This document shows, piece after piece, positions 24,021-31,421 of a stretch of DNA of 40,476 bases. The stretch is taken from assembly GCA_018713255.1 (NCBI GenBank), contig DVFL01000026.1:1-40476 (forward strand). Reading direction: 5' to 3'. The notes beneath the pieces are model-generated. The model was not told the DNA's origin. It searched no databases and was given only the letters and a program-made list of their open reading frames with translations. The DNA comes from Candidatus Cottocaccamicrobium excrementipullorum (GTDB lineage: Bacteria; Bacillota; Clostridia; Lachnospirales; Lachnospiraceae). Both the position numbers and the translations under genes were made by a program. Each line of letters opens with the position of its first letter. Position 1 is the stretch's first letter.

Positions 24021-26786
24021 TCACTTCCCCTCCTCCTCATTTTGGCGAAGCTGTTCGATCCAAGCTGCCGTTTCCTGATCCAAATCCTGAAACAGAAGAC
24101 TTCGTTTTTTCGGGAACCGCTCCAGATAATCCCGGCGGATCACTTCCATGGTTCGTTCGATCTCTTCCTTAAGGTCTCTGGCCGACATTCTAAGCCCTCC
24201 CTGGCCCAGAATAATCACCTGCTCCAACCCATCGGAAGTCGCCACCGTCACCCGATATTTTTTTCCAAGCTGGTGAACCGTTTTTTCAATATACTGATCG
24301 GCCGTCTCCGCCTCTTTCGTGTAAACGACATAAATATTGTGATACTTCTGCACCTCCTGGCTGCGCCGGCCTTCGACTTTATAAGCGTCAAATACCAAAA
24401 TCACATGATTCTGCTTAAATCCTTGGTAATTGCAAAGTATGTCCATGAGCCGGTGCCTGGCTCCTTCCATGCTGGTTTTGGAAAGGTCTTTCAGCTCATC
24501 CCATGAGAAAATAATATTGTATCCATCCACTAAAAGATACTCTTCCACCGGCTCTCGTTTCTCCCACACCCGCTGGCGAATTACCTGATTTCTGCCGGAT
24601 TCGATCAGCGCTCCTGGCTGACGGCTGCGTTTACTTTCTCCATAAGTCCGTTTAAAAATCGCTTCCAGTTCTTTATCCTCTTCCAAGGAATACCCTCTTC
24701 CTCCTACGGTCAAAGAGGAAGATCTCTCCGGGAAGACTGGCGCCGGAAAGGGCTGTTCTTGTTTTTCTTTCTCCTCTGCTGCCGCATCATCTGTTCCCAG
24801 CCCGGCAGAAAGATGCATATAATCATCTGCCTGATCCCAGGGAACCACAAAGCCGGCGCCATGAGAGCAGAAAACAGAATCCCCTGTATTTTCCAGATCT
24901 AAATCTGGATCGTAGCCTGCCCGCTGAATCACTTCTTCCTCATTATGACAGGGCTCGTATCCTTTCATGGTGCACAATAGCTGCCCCATTCCTCTGGTGT
25001 AGGCCGCCACCTGCGTCTGATATCCCATCATCTCCGACACCGGAGCGCTTCCTGTTAACAGGGCCTTCTCCCCTTCCTGAAGAGGAGGAGCAAAGGTGCC
25101 GCTCATTTTCTGGATATCAGACATGGCTCGTCCCAAATTCTGGGCCGGAATCTCCAGGCGAAACTCGTAATAAGGCTCCAGCACCATGCTTTTGGCTTTC
25201 CGCAGCCCCTGGCGCACGGCCCGGTAAGTGGCCTGGCGGAAATCCCCTCCTTCTGTATGTTTAAGATGGGCCCTTCCCGTAAGCAAAGTAATCCGCATAT
25301 CGGTAATCGGCGCCCCCAGCAGAACGCCTTTGTGCTCCCGTTCTTCTAAATGAGTAAGGATCAGGCGCTGCCAGTTTCTGTCCAGCACATCCTCACTGCA
25401 CTGGGTGACAAAAGAAAGTCCGCTCCCTCTCTCTCCAGGCTCCAAAAGAAGATGGACTTCTGCATAATGGCGGAGAGGTTCAAAGTGTCCCGCCCCCTCC
25501 ACCGGCTCAGTAATGGTTTCCTTGTAAACAATGTTTCCCGTTCCCAGCTCCACCTCTACCTTAAACCGTTCCCGGATCAAAGCTTTCAGCACATCAATCT
25601 GTACCTCCCCCATTAACTGCGCCTGGATTTCTCCCAGCTGCTCGTCCCAAACAATATGAAGAAGAGGCTCTTCTTCCTCAAGCTGCCTTAAATTCGTCAG
25701 CATTTTATGAACGTCGCATCCTTCCGGCAATTCAATGCGATACGAAAGCACCGGTCCAAGAACCGGCTCCATCTCTCCAGTCTCTCCCCCCAGTCCCTGG
25801 CCTGCCCAAGTTTTCGTGAGCCCCACAACAGCGCATACTGTTCCTGCTTCCACCTGGGATACAGTCTGAAATTTCGCTCCTGAATAAACGCGGATCTGAC
25901 TGACCTTTTCCTGCCAGCTCTCCTCTTCTTTGCTCTCCTTTTCCTTTCCCTCCAGGATGTCCCTCACTTTTAAGCTTCCGCCGGTAATCTTCATGAAGGT
26001 AAGACGATTTCCCTGGCCGTCCCGAGTGATCTTAAAAACCCGTGCCCCGAATTCGGCAGGATACTGCGGACAAACTGCCAATCGTCTGATCCCTTCCAGG
26101 AATTCATCAATTCCCCAAACCTTCAGGGCAGAACCAAAATAGCACGGAAAGATCTGCCGGTCTGCAATCATTCCGGCAATCCGCTGGTCACTGATTACGC
26201 CCTCTTCCAAATAAGCATTCAGCGCCTCTTCTCCGCAAAGGGCCGCCTCCTCATAAAAGGCCTGAGGATCTTCTTTTTCCAGAGAAAAATCTGTACATCG
26301 TTCATCCAGCTTCTCTTTCAGCTGTCTAAGAAGCCTCTCTCTGTCCACGCCTTCCTGATCCATTTTGTTTACGAACAAAAAAACAGGAATATGATACCGT
26401 TTTAACAGCTTCCATAAGGTAATGGTATGTCCCTGGACTCCATCTGCACCGTTAATTACTAAAATTCCATAATCCAGCACCTGGAGAGTCCTCTCCATCT
26501 CTGCCGAAAAATCCACATGTCCCGGGGTATCCAGAAGGGTCACCTGAAGATCCCCCAGAGAAAGTACCGCCTCCTTGGAAAAAATAGTAATTCCCCGGTT
26601 TCTTTCCATTTCATATGTATCTAAAAATGCATCTCCTGCATCTACCCGTCCCAGCTTTCTGATCACTCCGCTCCGGTAAAGGAGAGCCTCGGAAAGGGTT
26701 GTTTTTCCTGCATCCACATGGGCCAGCAGGCCGATGGTAATGTTGTTGGACAGCCCCTTCTCTTGATTTACAGACGTATTTTCCAT
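24021..26786 (-). CDS. TetM/EF-G-type translational GTPase fused to a YacP/Rae1 NYN nuclease domain
   Basis: 921 residues. Residues 1-655 form an EF-G/TetM-like factor: G1 AHVDAGKTT (22-30), G2 RGITI (64-68), G3 DTPGH (86-90), G4 NKMD (140-143), then domains II-V, ending with SVFCSHGAGFVVPW (about 637-650). A linker (660-748) leads to a YacP-type NYN domain (749-921) with candidate acidic metal ligands D754 (LVDGYNII), D800 (LVFDAYK), D830 (ETADQYIE) and D852 (TSDGLEQ). The domain IV loop equivalent to the tetracycline-displacing SPVS region of TetM reads HLKHTEGGDF (507-516), so drug protection is doubtful. B. subtilis Rae1/YacP is a ribosome-dependent A-site endoribonuclease. The combined role is inferred: ribosome binding plus RNA cleavage. 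Confidence 0.93.
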   Translation of the reverse strand: MENTSVNQEKGLSNNITIGLLAHVDAGKTTLSEALLYRSGVIRKLGRVDAGDAFLDTYEMERNRGITIFSKEAVLSLGDLQVTLLDTPGHVDFSAEMERTLQVLDYGILVINGADGVQGHTITLWKLLKRYHIPVFLFVNKMDQEGVDRERLLRQLKEKLDERCTDFSLEKEDPQAFYEEAALCGEEALNAYLEEGVISDQRIAGMIADRQIFPCYFGSALKVWGIDEFLEGIRRLAVCPQYPAEFGARVFKITRDGQGNRLTFMKITGGSLKVRDILEGKEKESKEEESWQEKVSQIRVYSGAKFQTVSQVEAGTVCAVVGLTKTWAGQGLGGETGEMEPVLGPVLSYRIELPEGCDVHKMLTNLRQLEEEEPLLHIVWDEQLGEIQAQLMGEVQIDVLKALIRERFKVEVELGTGNIVYKETITEPVEGAGHFEPLRHYAEVHLLLEPGERGSGLSFVTQCSEDVLDRNWQRLILTHLEEREHKGVLLGAPITDMRITLLTGRAHLKHTEGGDFRQATYRAVRQGLRKAKSMVLEPYYEFRLEIPAQNLGRAMSDIQKMSGTFAPPLQEGEKALLTGSAPVSEMMGYQTQVAAYTRGMGQLLCTMKGYEPCHNEEEVIQRAGYDPDLDLENTGDSVFCSHGAGFVVPWDQADDYMHLSAGLGTDDAAAEEKEKQEQPFPAPVFPERSSSLTVGGRGYSLEEDKELEAIFKRTYGESKRSRQPGALIESGRNQVIRQRVWEKREPVEEYLLVDGYNIIFSWDELKDLSKTSMEGARHRLMDILCNYQGFKQNHVILVFDAYKVEGRRSQEVQKYHNIYVVYTKEAETADQYIEKTVHQLGKKYRVTVATSDGLEQVIILGQGGLRMSARDLKEEIERTMEVIRRDYLERFPKKRSLLFQDLDQETAAWIEQLRQNEEEGK

Positions 26787-26822
26787 GAAAATACCCCTTT
26801 CTCTACTAAATATATCTTTTTC

Positions 26823-26851
26823 ATCATAACACAGAAAGTCCGATAAGTCGA
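26823..26851 (-). promoter_or_regulatory. Promoter of the GTPase-NYN fusion gene
   Basis: Minus strand TCGACT (26846-26851), 17 bases, TATGAT (26823-26828) with extended -10 TG. The predicted leader is about 30 bases, ending in AGAAAGGGG before the ATG. Confidence 0.6.
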
Positions 26852-26888
26852 TAAAGCATTATAGCGACGGAACAAAAGTCCGGCGGAA

Positions 26889-26917
26889 TTGACAAGTTCC
26901 GGCAAAGGCCCTATAAT
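26889..26917 (+). promoter_or_regulatory. Consensus promoter of the HD-domain/TtcA-like operon
   Basis: Perfect TTGACA (26889-26894), 17 bases, perfect TATAAT (26912-26917). An imperfect dyad, GGCGGAA (26882-26888) with TTCCGGC (26897-26903), overlaps the -35 and could be an operator. A promoter this strong often needs repression or is constitutive. The leader is about 90 bases. Confidence 0.82.
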
Positions 26918-27012
26918 TCCATAAAGAATAAAACATACCAAACCGTTCAGGCCAAACCAGAAGATATTCTGCCCTGAGCCGTTGCAGCAAGTGACAAAGG
27001 AGGCCATTTTTT

Positions 27013-27558
27013 ATGACAAGAGAAGAAGCTTGGGACCTGTTAACCCAGTACAACAAAGAGCCCTTTCATTTAGAGCATGCGCAGACTGTGGAAAATACCA
27101 TGAAATATTTTGCCTGGAAGTTAGGGTATGGAGATGAGGAAGAACTCTGGGGAATCGCAGGCCTGCTCCACGACCTGGATTTCGAGCAGTTTCCCCAGGA
27201 GCACTGCATCAAGGAACAGGAAATAATGCGAGAAAATGGAGTGGATGAACGGATTATCCACGCTGCCGCCAGCCACGGCTACGGCCTCACGGTAGACATT
27301 AAGCCGGAACATGAAATGGAAAAAGTACTCTATGCCGTGGATGAGCTTACCGGTCTCATCGGCGCCGTCGTGCTGATGCGTCCCTCCAAAAGCGTACAGG
27401 ATCTGGAACTGAAATCTGTGAAAAAGAAATTCAAGACCAAAAGTTTCGCCGCCGGCTGTTCCAGAGATGTGATTGAGAAAGGCGCCGAAATGCTGGGATG
27501 GTCCCTAGATGATCTGATTCAGCAGACTCTGGACGCCTTAAAAACTTTCCAGGATTAA
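27013..27558 (+). CDS. HD-domain phosphohydrolase-like protein
   Basis: 181 residues with the HD superfamily metal pattern: H22 (HLEHAQTVE), H53-D54 (LLHDLDF), H88 (AASHGYG) and D110 (YAVDELTG). This is the small HDIG-type group whose members hydrolyse phosphate esters of nucleotides or are uncharacterised; the substrate is unknown. The start follows AAAGGAGG with nine bases spacing. It is the first gene of a two-gene operon with the TtcA-like gene 32 bases downstream. It is divergent from the GTPase-NYN fusion. Confidence 0.88.
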   Translation: MTREEAWDLLTQYNKEPFHLEHAQTVENTMKYFAWKLGYGDEEELWGIAGLLHDLDFEQFPQEHCIKEQEIMRENGVDERIIHAAASHGYGLTVDIKPEHEMEKVLYAVDELTGLIGAVVLMRPSKSVQDLELKSVKKKFKTKSFAAGCSRDVIEKGAEMLGWSLDDLIQQTLDALKTFQD

Positions 27559-27590
27559 CTCCCACTTCCCCAATTAGAAAGGATATTGCC

Positions 27591-28421
27591 ATGCCACAGG
27601 AAAATCTTGAAATCGAAAAAAGCATCCGGAAAAAGTTTCATAAAAGCCTGTTTTCTCCCTTTGCCAAAGCCATAAACCAATATCAGCTCCTTCAGGAAAA
27701 TGATCACGTGGCCGTCTGCATTTCCGGCGGCAAGGATTCCATGCTGATGGCCAAGCTGTTTCAGGAATTAAAGCGGCATAACAAATTTTCCTTCCAGCTC
27801 ACCTTCCTGGTAATGGACCCAGGATATCAGCCGGCCAACCGCCGGCTGATTGAGGAGAATGCCAACTGGATGGAAGTCCCCATCACCATTTTTGAATCAG
27901 ATATTTTTAACGCCGTTTACGACATTGAAAAATCTCCCTGCTATCTCTGTGCCAGAATGCGCAGAGGACATCTTTACAGCAAAGCGCGGGAGTTAGGCTG
28001 CAACAAAATCGCCCTTGGCCATCATTTTGATGATGTGATTGAAACCATTCTCATGGGAATGCTCTACGGCGGTCAGATTCAAACCATGATGCCTAAACTC
28101 CACAGCACCAACTTTCCCGGAATGGAATTGATCCGCCCCATGTATTTGATCCGCGAGGAAGAGATTCAGCACTGGCGGGATTACAACGGCCTTCAGTTTC
28201 TTCAGTGTGCCTGCCGCTTTACGGAAAGCTGCGCTGCCGCCAAAGAAAACCAGGAAAGCGCTTCTAAGCGAAAGGAGACGAAAGCCCTTATCGCTCAGTT
28301 AAAGAAAACGAATCCTTTCGTGGAGAGCAACATTTTCCGAAGCGTGGAAAATGTAAACCTTCAGACCATTATTGCCTACAAGGAAAATGGCGTCCGCCAT
28401 CATTTCCTGGAAAATTATTGA
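27591..28421 (+). CDS. TtcA-like PP-loop tRNA thiolase
   Basis: 276 residues. The PP-loop SGGKDS (45-50) binds ATP, and paired cysteines C117-x2-C120 (SPCYLCARMRRG) with C206/C208 (LQCACRF) match the Fe-S ligand arrangement of TtcA, which forms 2-thiocytidine at position 32 of some tRNAs. HHFDDVIETILMGMLYGGQIQTMMPKL is a characteristic core. The degree of match to true TtcA versus related ATP-pyrophosphatases of Clostridia cannot be settled here. The AGAAAGGA site lies 8 to 12 bases before the ATG. It ends at the convergent yaaA terminator. Confidence 0.88.
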   Translation: MPQENLEIEKSIRKKFHKSLFSPFAKAINQYQLLQENDHVAVCISGGKDSMLMAKLFQELKRHNKFSFQLTFLVMDPGYQPANRRLIEENANWMEVPITIFESDIFNAVYDIEKSPCYLCARMRRGHLYSKARELGCNKIALGHHFDDVIETILMGMLYGGQIQTMMPKLHSTNFPGMELIRPMYLIREEEIQHWRDYNGLQFLQCACRFTESCAAAKENQESASKRKETKALIAQLKKTNPFVESNIFRSVENVNLQTIIAYKENGVRHHFLENY

Positions 28422-28431
28422 AGGTAAAAAA

Positions 28432-28464
28432 GCTCCGGCAGTCATAAGACTGACTCCGGAGCTA
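28432..28464 (-). terminator. Intrinsic terminator overlapping the end of yaaA
   Basis: Arms AGCTCCGG/CCGGAGCT (28432-28439 and 28457-28464) with inner CAGTC/GACTG pairs, followed on the minus strand by TTTTTT. The yaaA stop codon (28442-28444) lies inside the hairpin. Confidence 0.85.
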
Positions 28465-29197
28465 AAAACACCATGTTTTCTTTTGTGGAAAATTCTTCTG
28501 CATAGCGGAAATTAAGGGCCGAAAATGCTTTCATTTCCTCGGGATCTTCCACCTGGTTTTCTGCCATAAACCGCACCATTTCTCCTCTGGCCATCTTTGC
28601 CAGAGTTGCCTTCTGCTTTACCTTTCCCTTGTTCAGCTGGCCAAAGGTACAGGTAATCCATGTATCTTCCGGTCCCAGAAACGGCGCTACCGCCATCCAA
28701 TATTCCTTGGAAGCCAGATTAATGATGACTCCATCTTCCCCTCTCACTTCTTGATAAAGGCTTTTTCCCCAGAAATCATACAAATTAGAAGCCTCATTTA
28801 CAGAAAGTCTGGCCTGCATTTCCAAACGGTAAGGCGTCACCCCGTCAAAAGGAGACAGCACTCCATAAAACCCTGATAAAATCCGCAGATGCTTCTCCAG
28901 ATAAGAAAGAGCCTGCCAGGTAAATACCCTGGGCGCCATATGCTGATACTGAAGCCCTTCATATGCCAGTACTGCCGGGGTCAAGTTCTTCTCCAGATCC
29001 ATCTGACGAAAACGCTGGCAGTTTAACTGGGCCAGCTTGTCATTGCAGCCCCAGAGTTCCTTCGCCTCTTCATAAGACAGGGCCTGAACCGCCCTTAAAA
29101 GCTCTCTGGTCTCCTTCAGGAAATGAGGAAGACCGTTAACCGGAAGGGAATCCCGATCCTCCTTCATGGTTTTTGCCGGTGAAATAATAATCTGCAT
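28442..29197 (-). CDS. yaaA: Peroxide stress protein YaaA
   Basis: 251 residues of the YaaA/DUF328 (UPF0246) family. The N-terminus MQIIISPAKTM is the hallmark, followed by FGQLNKGKVKQKATLAKMARGEMVRFM with the conserved KG..K..AT.AK pattern near the C-terminus. In E. coli YaaA limits free iron and DNA damage during peroxide stress. Here it starts three bases after bcp, so a peroxidase and a peroxide-protection gene share a transcript. The last codons form part of the terminator hairpin. Confidence 0.94.
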   Translation of the reverse strand: MQIIISPAKTMKEDRDSLPVNGLPHFLKETRELLRAVQALSYEEAKELWGCNDKLAQLNCQRFRQMDLEKNLTPAVLAYEGLQYQHMAPRVFTWQALSYLEKHLRILSGFYGVLSPFDGVTPYRLEMQARLSVNEASNLYDFWGKSLYQEVRGEDGVIINLASKEYWMAVAPFLGPEDTWITCTFGQLNKGKVKQKATLAKMARGEMVRFMAENQVEDPEEMKAFSALNFRYAEEFSTKENMVFLAPESVL

Positions 29198-29200
29198 GTT

Positions 29201-29653
29201 CTATACCATTTCCAGCATCTGCGCTGGATTTTCTGCTGCTTTCACTTTGTCCATGGCCTTGATGATGATTCCCTCTTCATCAATTAAATAAGTGGTGCGC
29301 ACCACTCCCATGGTCTTCTTGCCATACATATTCTTTTCCTTCCACACATCGTAGGCCTGAATCGCCTGAAGCTCAGGGTCGGAAAGCAAGGTAAAGGGGA
29401 GACTGTATTTCTCCTCAAAACGTTTATGAGACGCCACGCTGTCTTTACTGATCCCGATAATCACCGCACCTTTCTCTGTAAACTGCGGATATCTTTCCCC
29501 GAAGCCGCAGGCCTGTTTCGTGCATCCTGGAGTATTGTCCTTGGGATAAAAATAAAGAACTACTTTCTTCCCTCTGTACTCCTCCAAGGTATGGATCTGA
29601 CCGTTCTGGTCCGGCAGGGAGAAGGACGGCGCTTTAATTCCTGTTTCCAACAT
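29201..29653 (-). CDS. bcp: Thioredoxin-dependent thiol peroxidase (Bcp family)
   Basis: A 150-residue peroxiredoxin. The start at 29653 (MLETGIKAPSF) has GGAGG eight bases upstream; an ATG two bases after GGAGG is rejected. The peroxidatic Cys is C44 in NTPGCTKQACGF and the resolving Cys is C49, the atypical two-cysteine arrangement of Bcp. KDSVASHKRF and the C-terminal VVRTTYLIDEEGII are standard. It reduces hydroperoxides with thioredoxin as donor; trxB lies about 9 kb away in this window. Cotranscribed with yaaA. Confidence 0.95.
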   Translation of the reverse strand: MLETGIKAPSFSLPDQNGQIHTLEEYRGKKVVLYFYPKDNTPGCTKQACGFGERYPQFTEKGAVIIGISKDSVASHKRFEEKYSLPFTLLSDPELQAIQAYDVWKEKNMYGKKTMGVVRTTYLIDEEGIIIKAMDKVKAAENPAQMLEMV

Positions 29654-29771
29654 ATGCATTTCCTCCAATCTTCTTCTCATCATCCGCCGCCAAGCTTATG
29701 AGGGCGCTTCAGGATTTCTGAAGCAGAACGGCAGCAGATTTGTCCTTATTCTGCGTTGATTCTAACACAAA

Positions 29772-29803
29772 AACGCTCTCCGGGAAAGTCCCCGAAAAGC
29801 GTT
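29772..29803 (-). terminator. Intrinsic terminator of the serine hydrolase gene
   Basis: Stem AACGCT/AGCGTT extended by TTTTCGGGGA/TCCCGGAGA (29772-29803) with TTTTTGTGTT after it on the minus strand. It lies about 50 bases past the gene's stop and isolates the bcp promoter region from it. Confidence 0.85.
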
Positions 29804-29853
29804 AAATCAAATCCATAGGGAAGCTGCATGATCCCCTCTGCTTCCAGCAGCCA

Positions 29854-31302
29854 TCAGCTGTTTAATATTCCCTGGAATTCATTAAATTTTGTCTCCTCAG
29901 TCTTCTTCATGAGAACCGTAAGCGTACCATCTTCTCCGAAAGCCAGCTTCCAGTGTACCGCTGCCACAGATTCATCTGCAAGCCAGGTACGGATATATAA
30001 GATGTTTCGGGCGCACCAGGCAGCGGAGGTAAAGGATCTCTGATCATATTCGGGAAATCTGCACTCTTCAAGCCTTCCCATTCCAAAAGGAATCTGATGA
30101 GTTCCTCTTTCATTTTCGTACTCCAGATATCCCTGACTCTCCCCAGTAAATCCAACTTTGATCCGCTTAAAGCCTGACGGATTAGCCCGCAGGAAGAAAT
30201 CCTTCCCATCGATCTGCTTTTGAAGAGATTCTTCTTTCTCAATCCCAGAAAGCACCGGAAGAGTAAGGTTGTCCGCCAAAGCACTAAGCTCCCTCTGGCT
30301 TTCCTCTTCTTCTTTCAATGGCTCATCTGAAAGATTCTCCAAAATTTCGGAAGTGATCAAATCCAGAATCATATCGCTTCCATTGGGAATTCCCTGAGTG
30401 TCTGCAGTTACTGCAATCACCATATCCTGTTTAGGGAAACACCAAAGATTCTGACTTCCCATTCCCAGCATGGCAAAGCCGTCCTGAGGAAGGAGCCAAA
30501 ACTGATAACCGTACCCTTTTTCCCTGTCTGAATTCATGTCGGTGGAAGCCTGGAATGCAAGGGCTCTTTTTAAGTAGTCTGCAGGATAAACCTGTCTTCC
30601 TGATCCCTTCCCATAATCTTCAGGATGCTTTCCCTGATTCATCAGCATCATCCCCACCAGAATCATATCCACAGGCTTTGCCATCAGGCCGGTTCCTCCC
30701 ATGGACACTCCGAAGGGATCCGGCAACACATAGCTTTCCTCAGAGAAACCAATCTGCCCCAGCACTTTCTCCTTTAAATAGTCCAGCATTTTCTGTCCTG
30801 TAAGCTTCTCCACCAGAGCGCACAACGTGTGGGAGGCAGAGGTGTCATACTGAAAAAGTGTACCTGGCCTGTGAGTGGGCTGTTTCTGGAAAAAGCTTCT
30901 CACCCAGTTTTCTGTTTTGCTGGTTTTCTGATAAGTGGTTTTATCATGGCAGGTTTCCATCATCAAAAGATGCTCAATAGTCATTTCCTCCATCCAGGGA
31001 TCCACTTTCCCGGGAAGATACTCCGGAAAATAACTGCAGATTTTATCCTGCAGATTGATCCTTCCTTCCGCCTCCAAAAGTCCGATGGCTAAGGAAGTAA
31101 AACTTTTGGTCTGAGAAAACATGCGGTGCAGCACATCTCTTCCATAAGGCTTCCAGTACAGCTCCACCGCCAGAACACCATGTCTGGCAATCAGCATGCT
31201 GTGCATCGGAATCCCCTGGTTCTGAAGTCTATTTACCAGACGGACCACCGCCTTTGACGGAATTCCCTGTACTTCCGGTGTACTGCTTCTTTGTCTCTCC
31301 AT
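29854..31302 (-). CDS. Beta-lactamase-fold serine hydrolase (class C/esterase type)
   Basis: 482 residues. The N-terminal 320 or so residues match the serine beta-lactamase/D-alanyl-D-alanine carboxypeptidase family: nucleophile S63-x2-K66 in SQTKSFTS, then Y152 in QYDTSASH as the second motif, and GYGYQFWLLPQDGFAMLGMG in the region of motif three. No signal peptide or membrane helix is evident, so a cytoplasmic esterase-like or peptidase role is likelier than a wall enzyme or secreted beta-lactamase. The C-terminal 150 residues are a separate beta-rich domain with no name I recognise. It follows a strong promoter. Confidence 0.88.
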   Translation of the reverse strand: MERQRSSTPEVQGIPSKAVVRLVNRLQNQGIPMHSMLIARHGVLAVELYWKPYGRDVLHRMFSQTKSFTSLAIGLLEAEGRINLQDKICSYFPEYLPGKVDPWMEEMTIEHLLMMETCHDKTTYQKTSKTENWVRSFFQKQPTHRPGTLFQYDTSASHTLCALVEKLTGQKMLDYLKEKVLGQIGFSEESYVLPDPFGVSMGGTGLMAKPVDMILVGMMLMNQGKHPEDYGKGSGRQVYPADYLKRALAFQASTDMNSDREKGYGYQFWLLPQDGFAMLGMGSQNLWCFPKQDMVIAVTADTQGIPNGSDMILDLITSEILENLSDEPLKEEEESQRELSALADNLTLPVLSGIEKEESLQKQIDGKDFFLRANPSGFKRIKVGFTGESQGYLEYENERGTHQIPFGMGRLEECRFPEYDQRSFTSAAWCARNILYIRTWLADESVAAVHWKLAFGEDGTLTVLMKKTEETKFNEFQGILNS

Positions 31303-31364
31303 TGTTCATGCCCTCTTTCTTACAGTATCGTTCACGCCCCGGCGCGCAGCAGCGTTTTTCTATC

Positions 31365-31393
31365 ATTATACTTTGCTTTGGGGCAAATGTCCA
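31365..31393 (-). promoter_or_regulatory. Promoter of the serine hydrolase gene
   Basis: Minus strand TGGACA (31388-31393), 17 bases, TATAAT (31365-31370). The leader is about 55 bases. Confidence 0.78.
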
Positions 31394-31421
31394 CGGAGAC
31401 CATTGCTTTTTCTGTTCCGGC

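Noticed and set aside
24021-26786. Plain tetracycline-resistance protein label
   Set aside because: The drug-displacing loop is altered and a nuclease domain is fused, so a resistance role is not supported by sequence.
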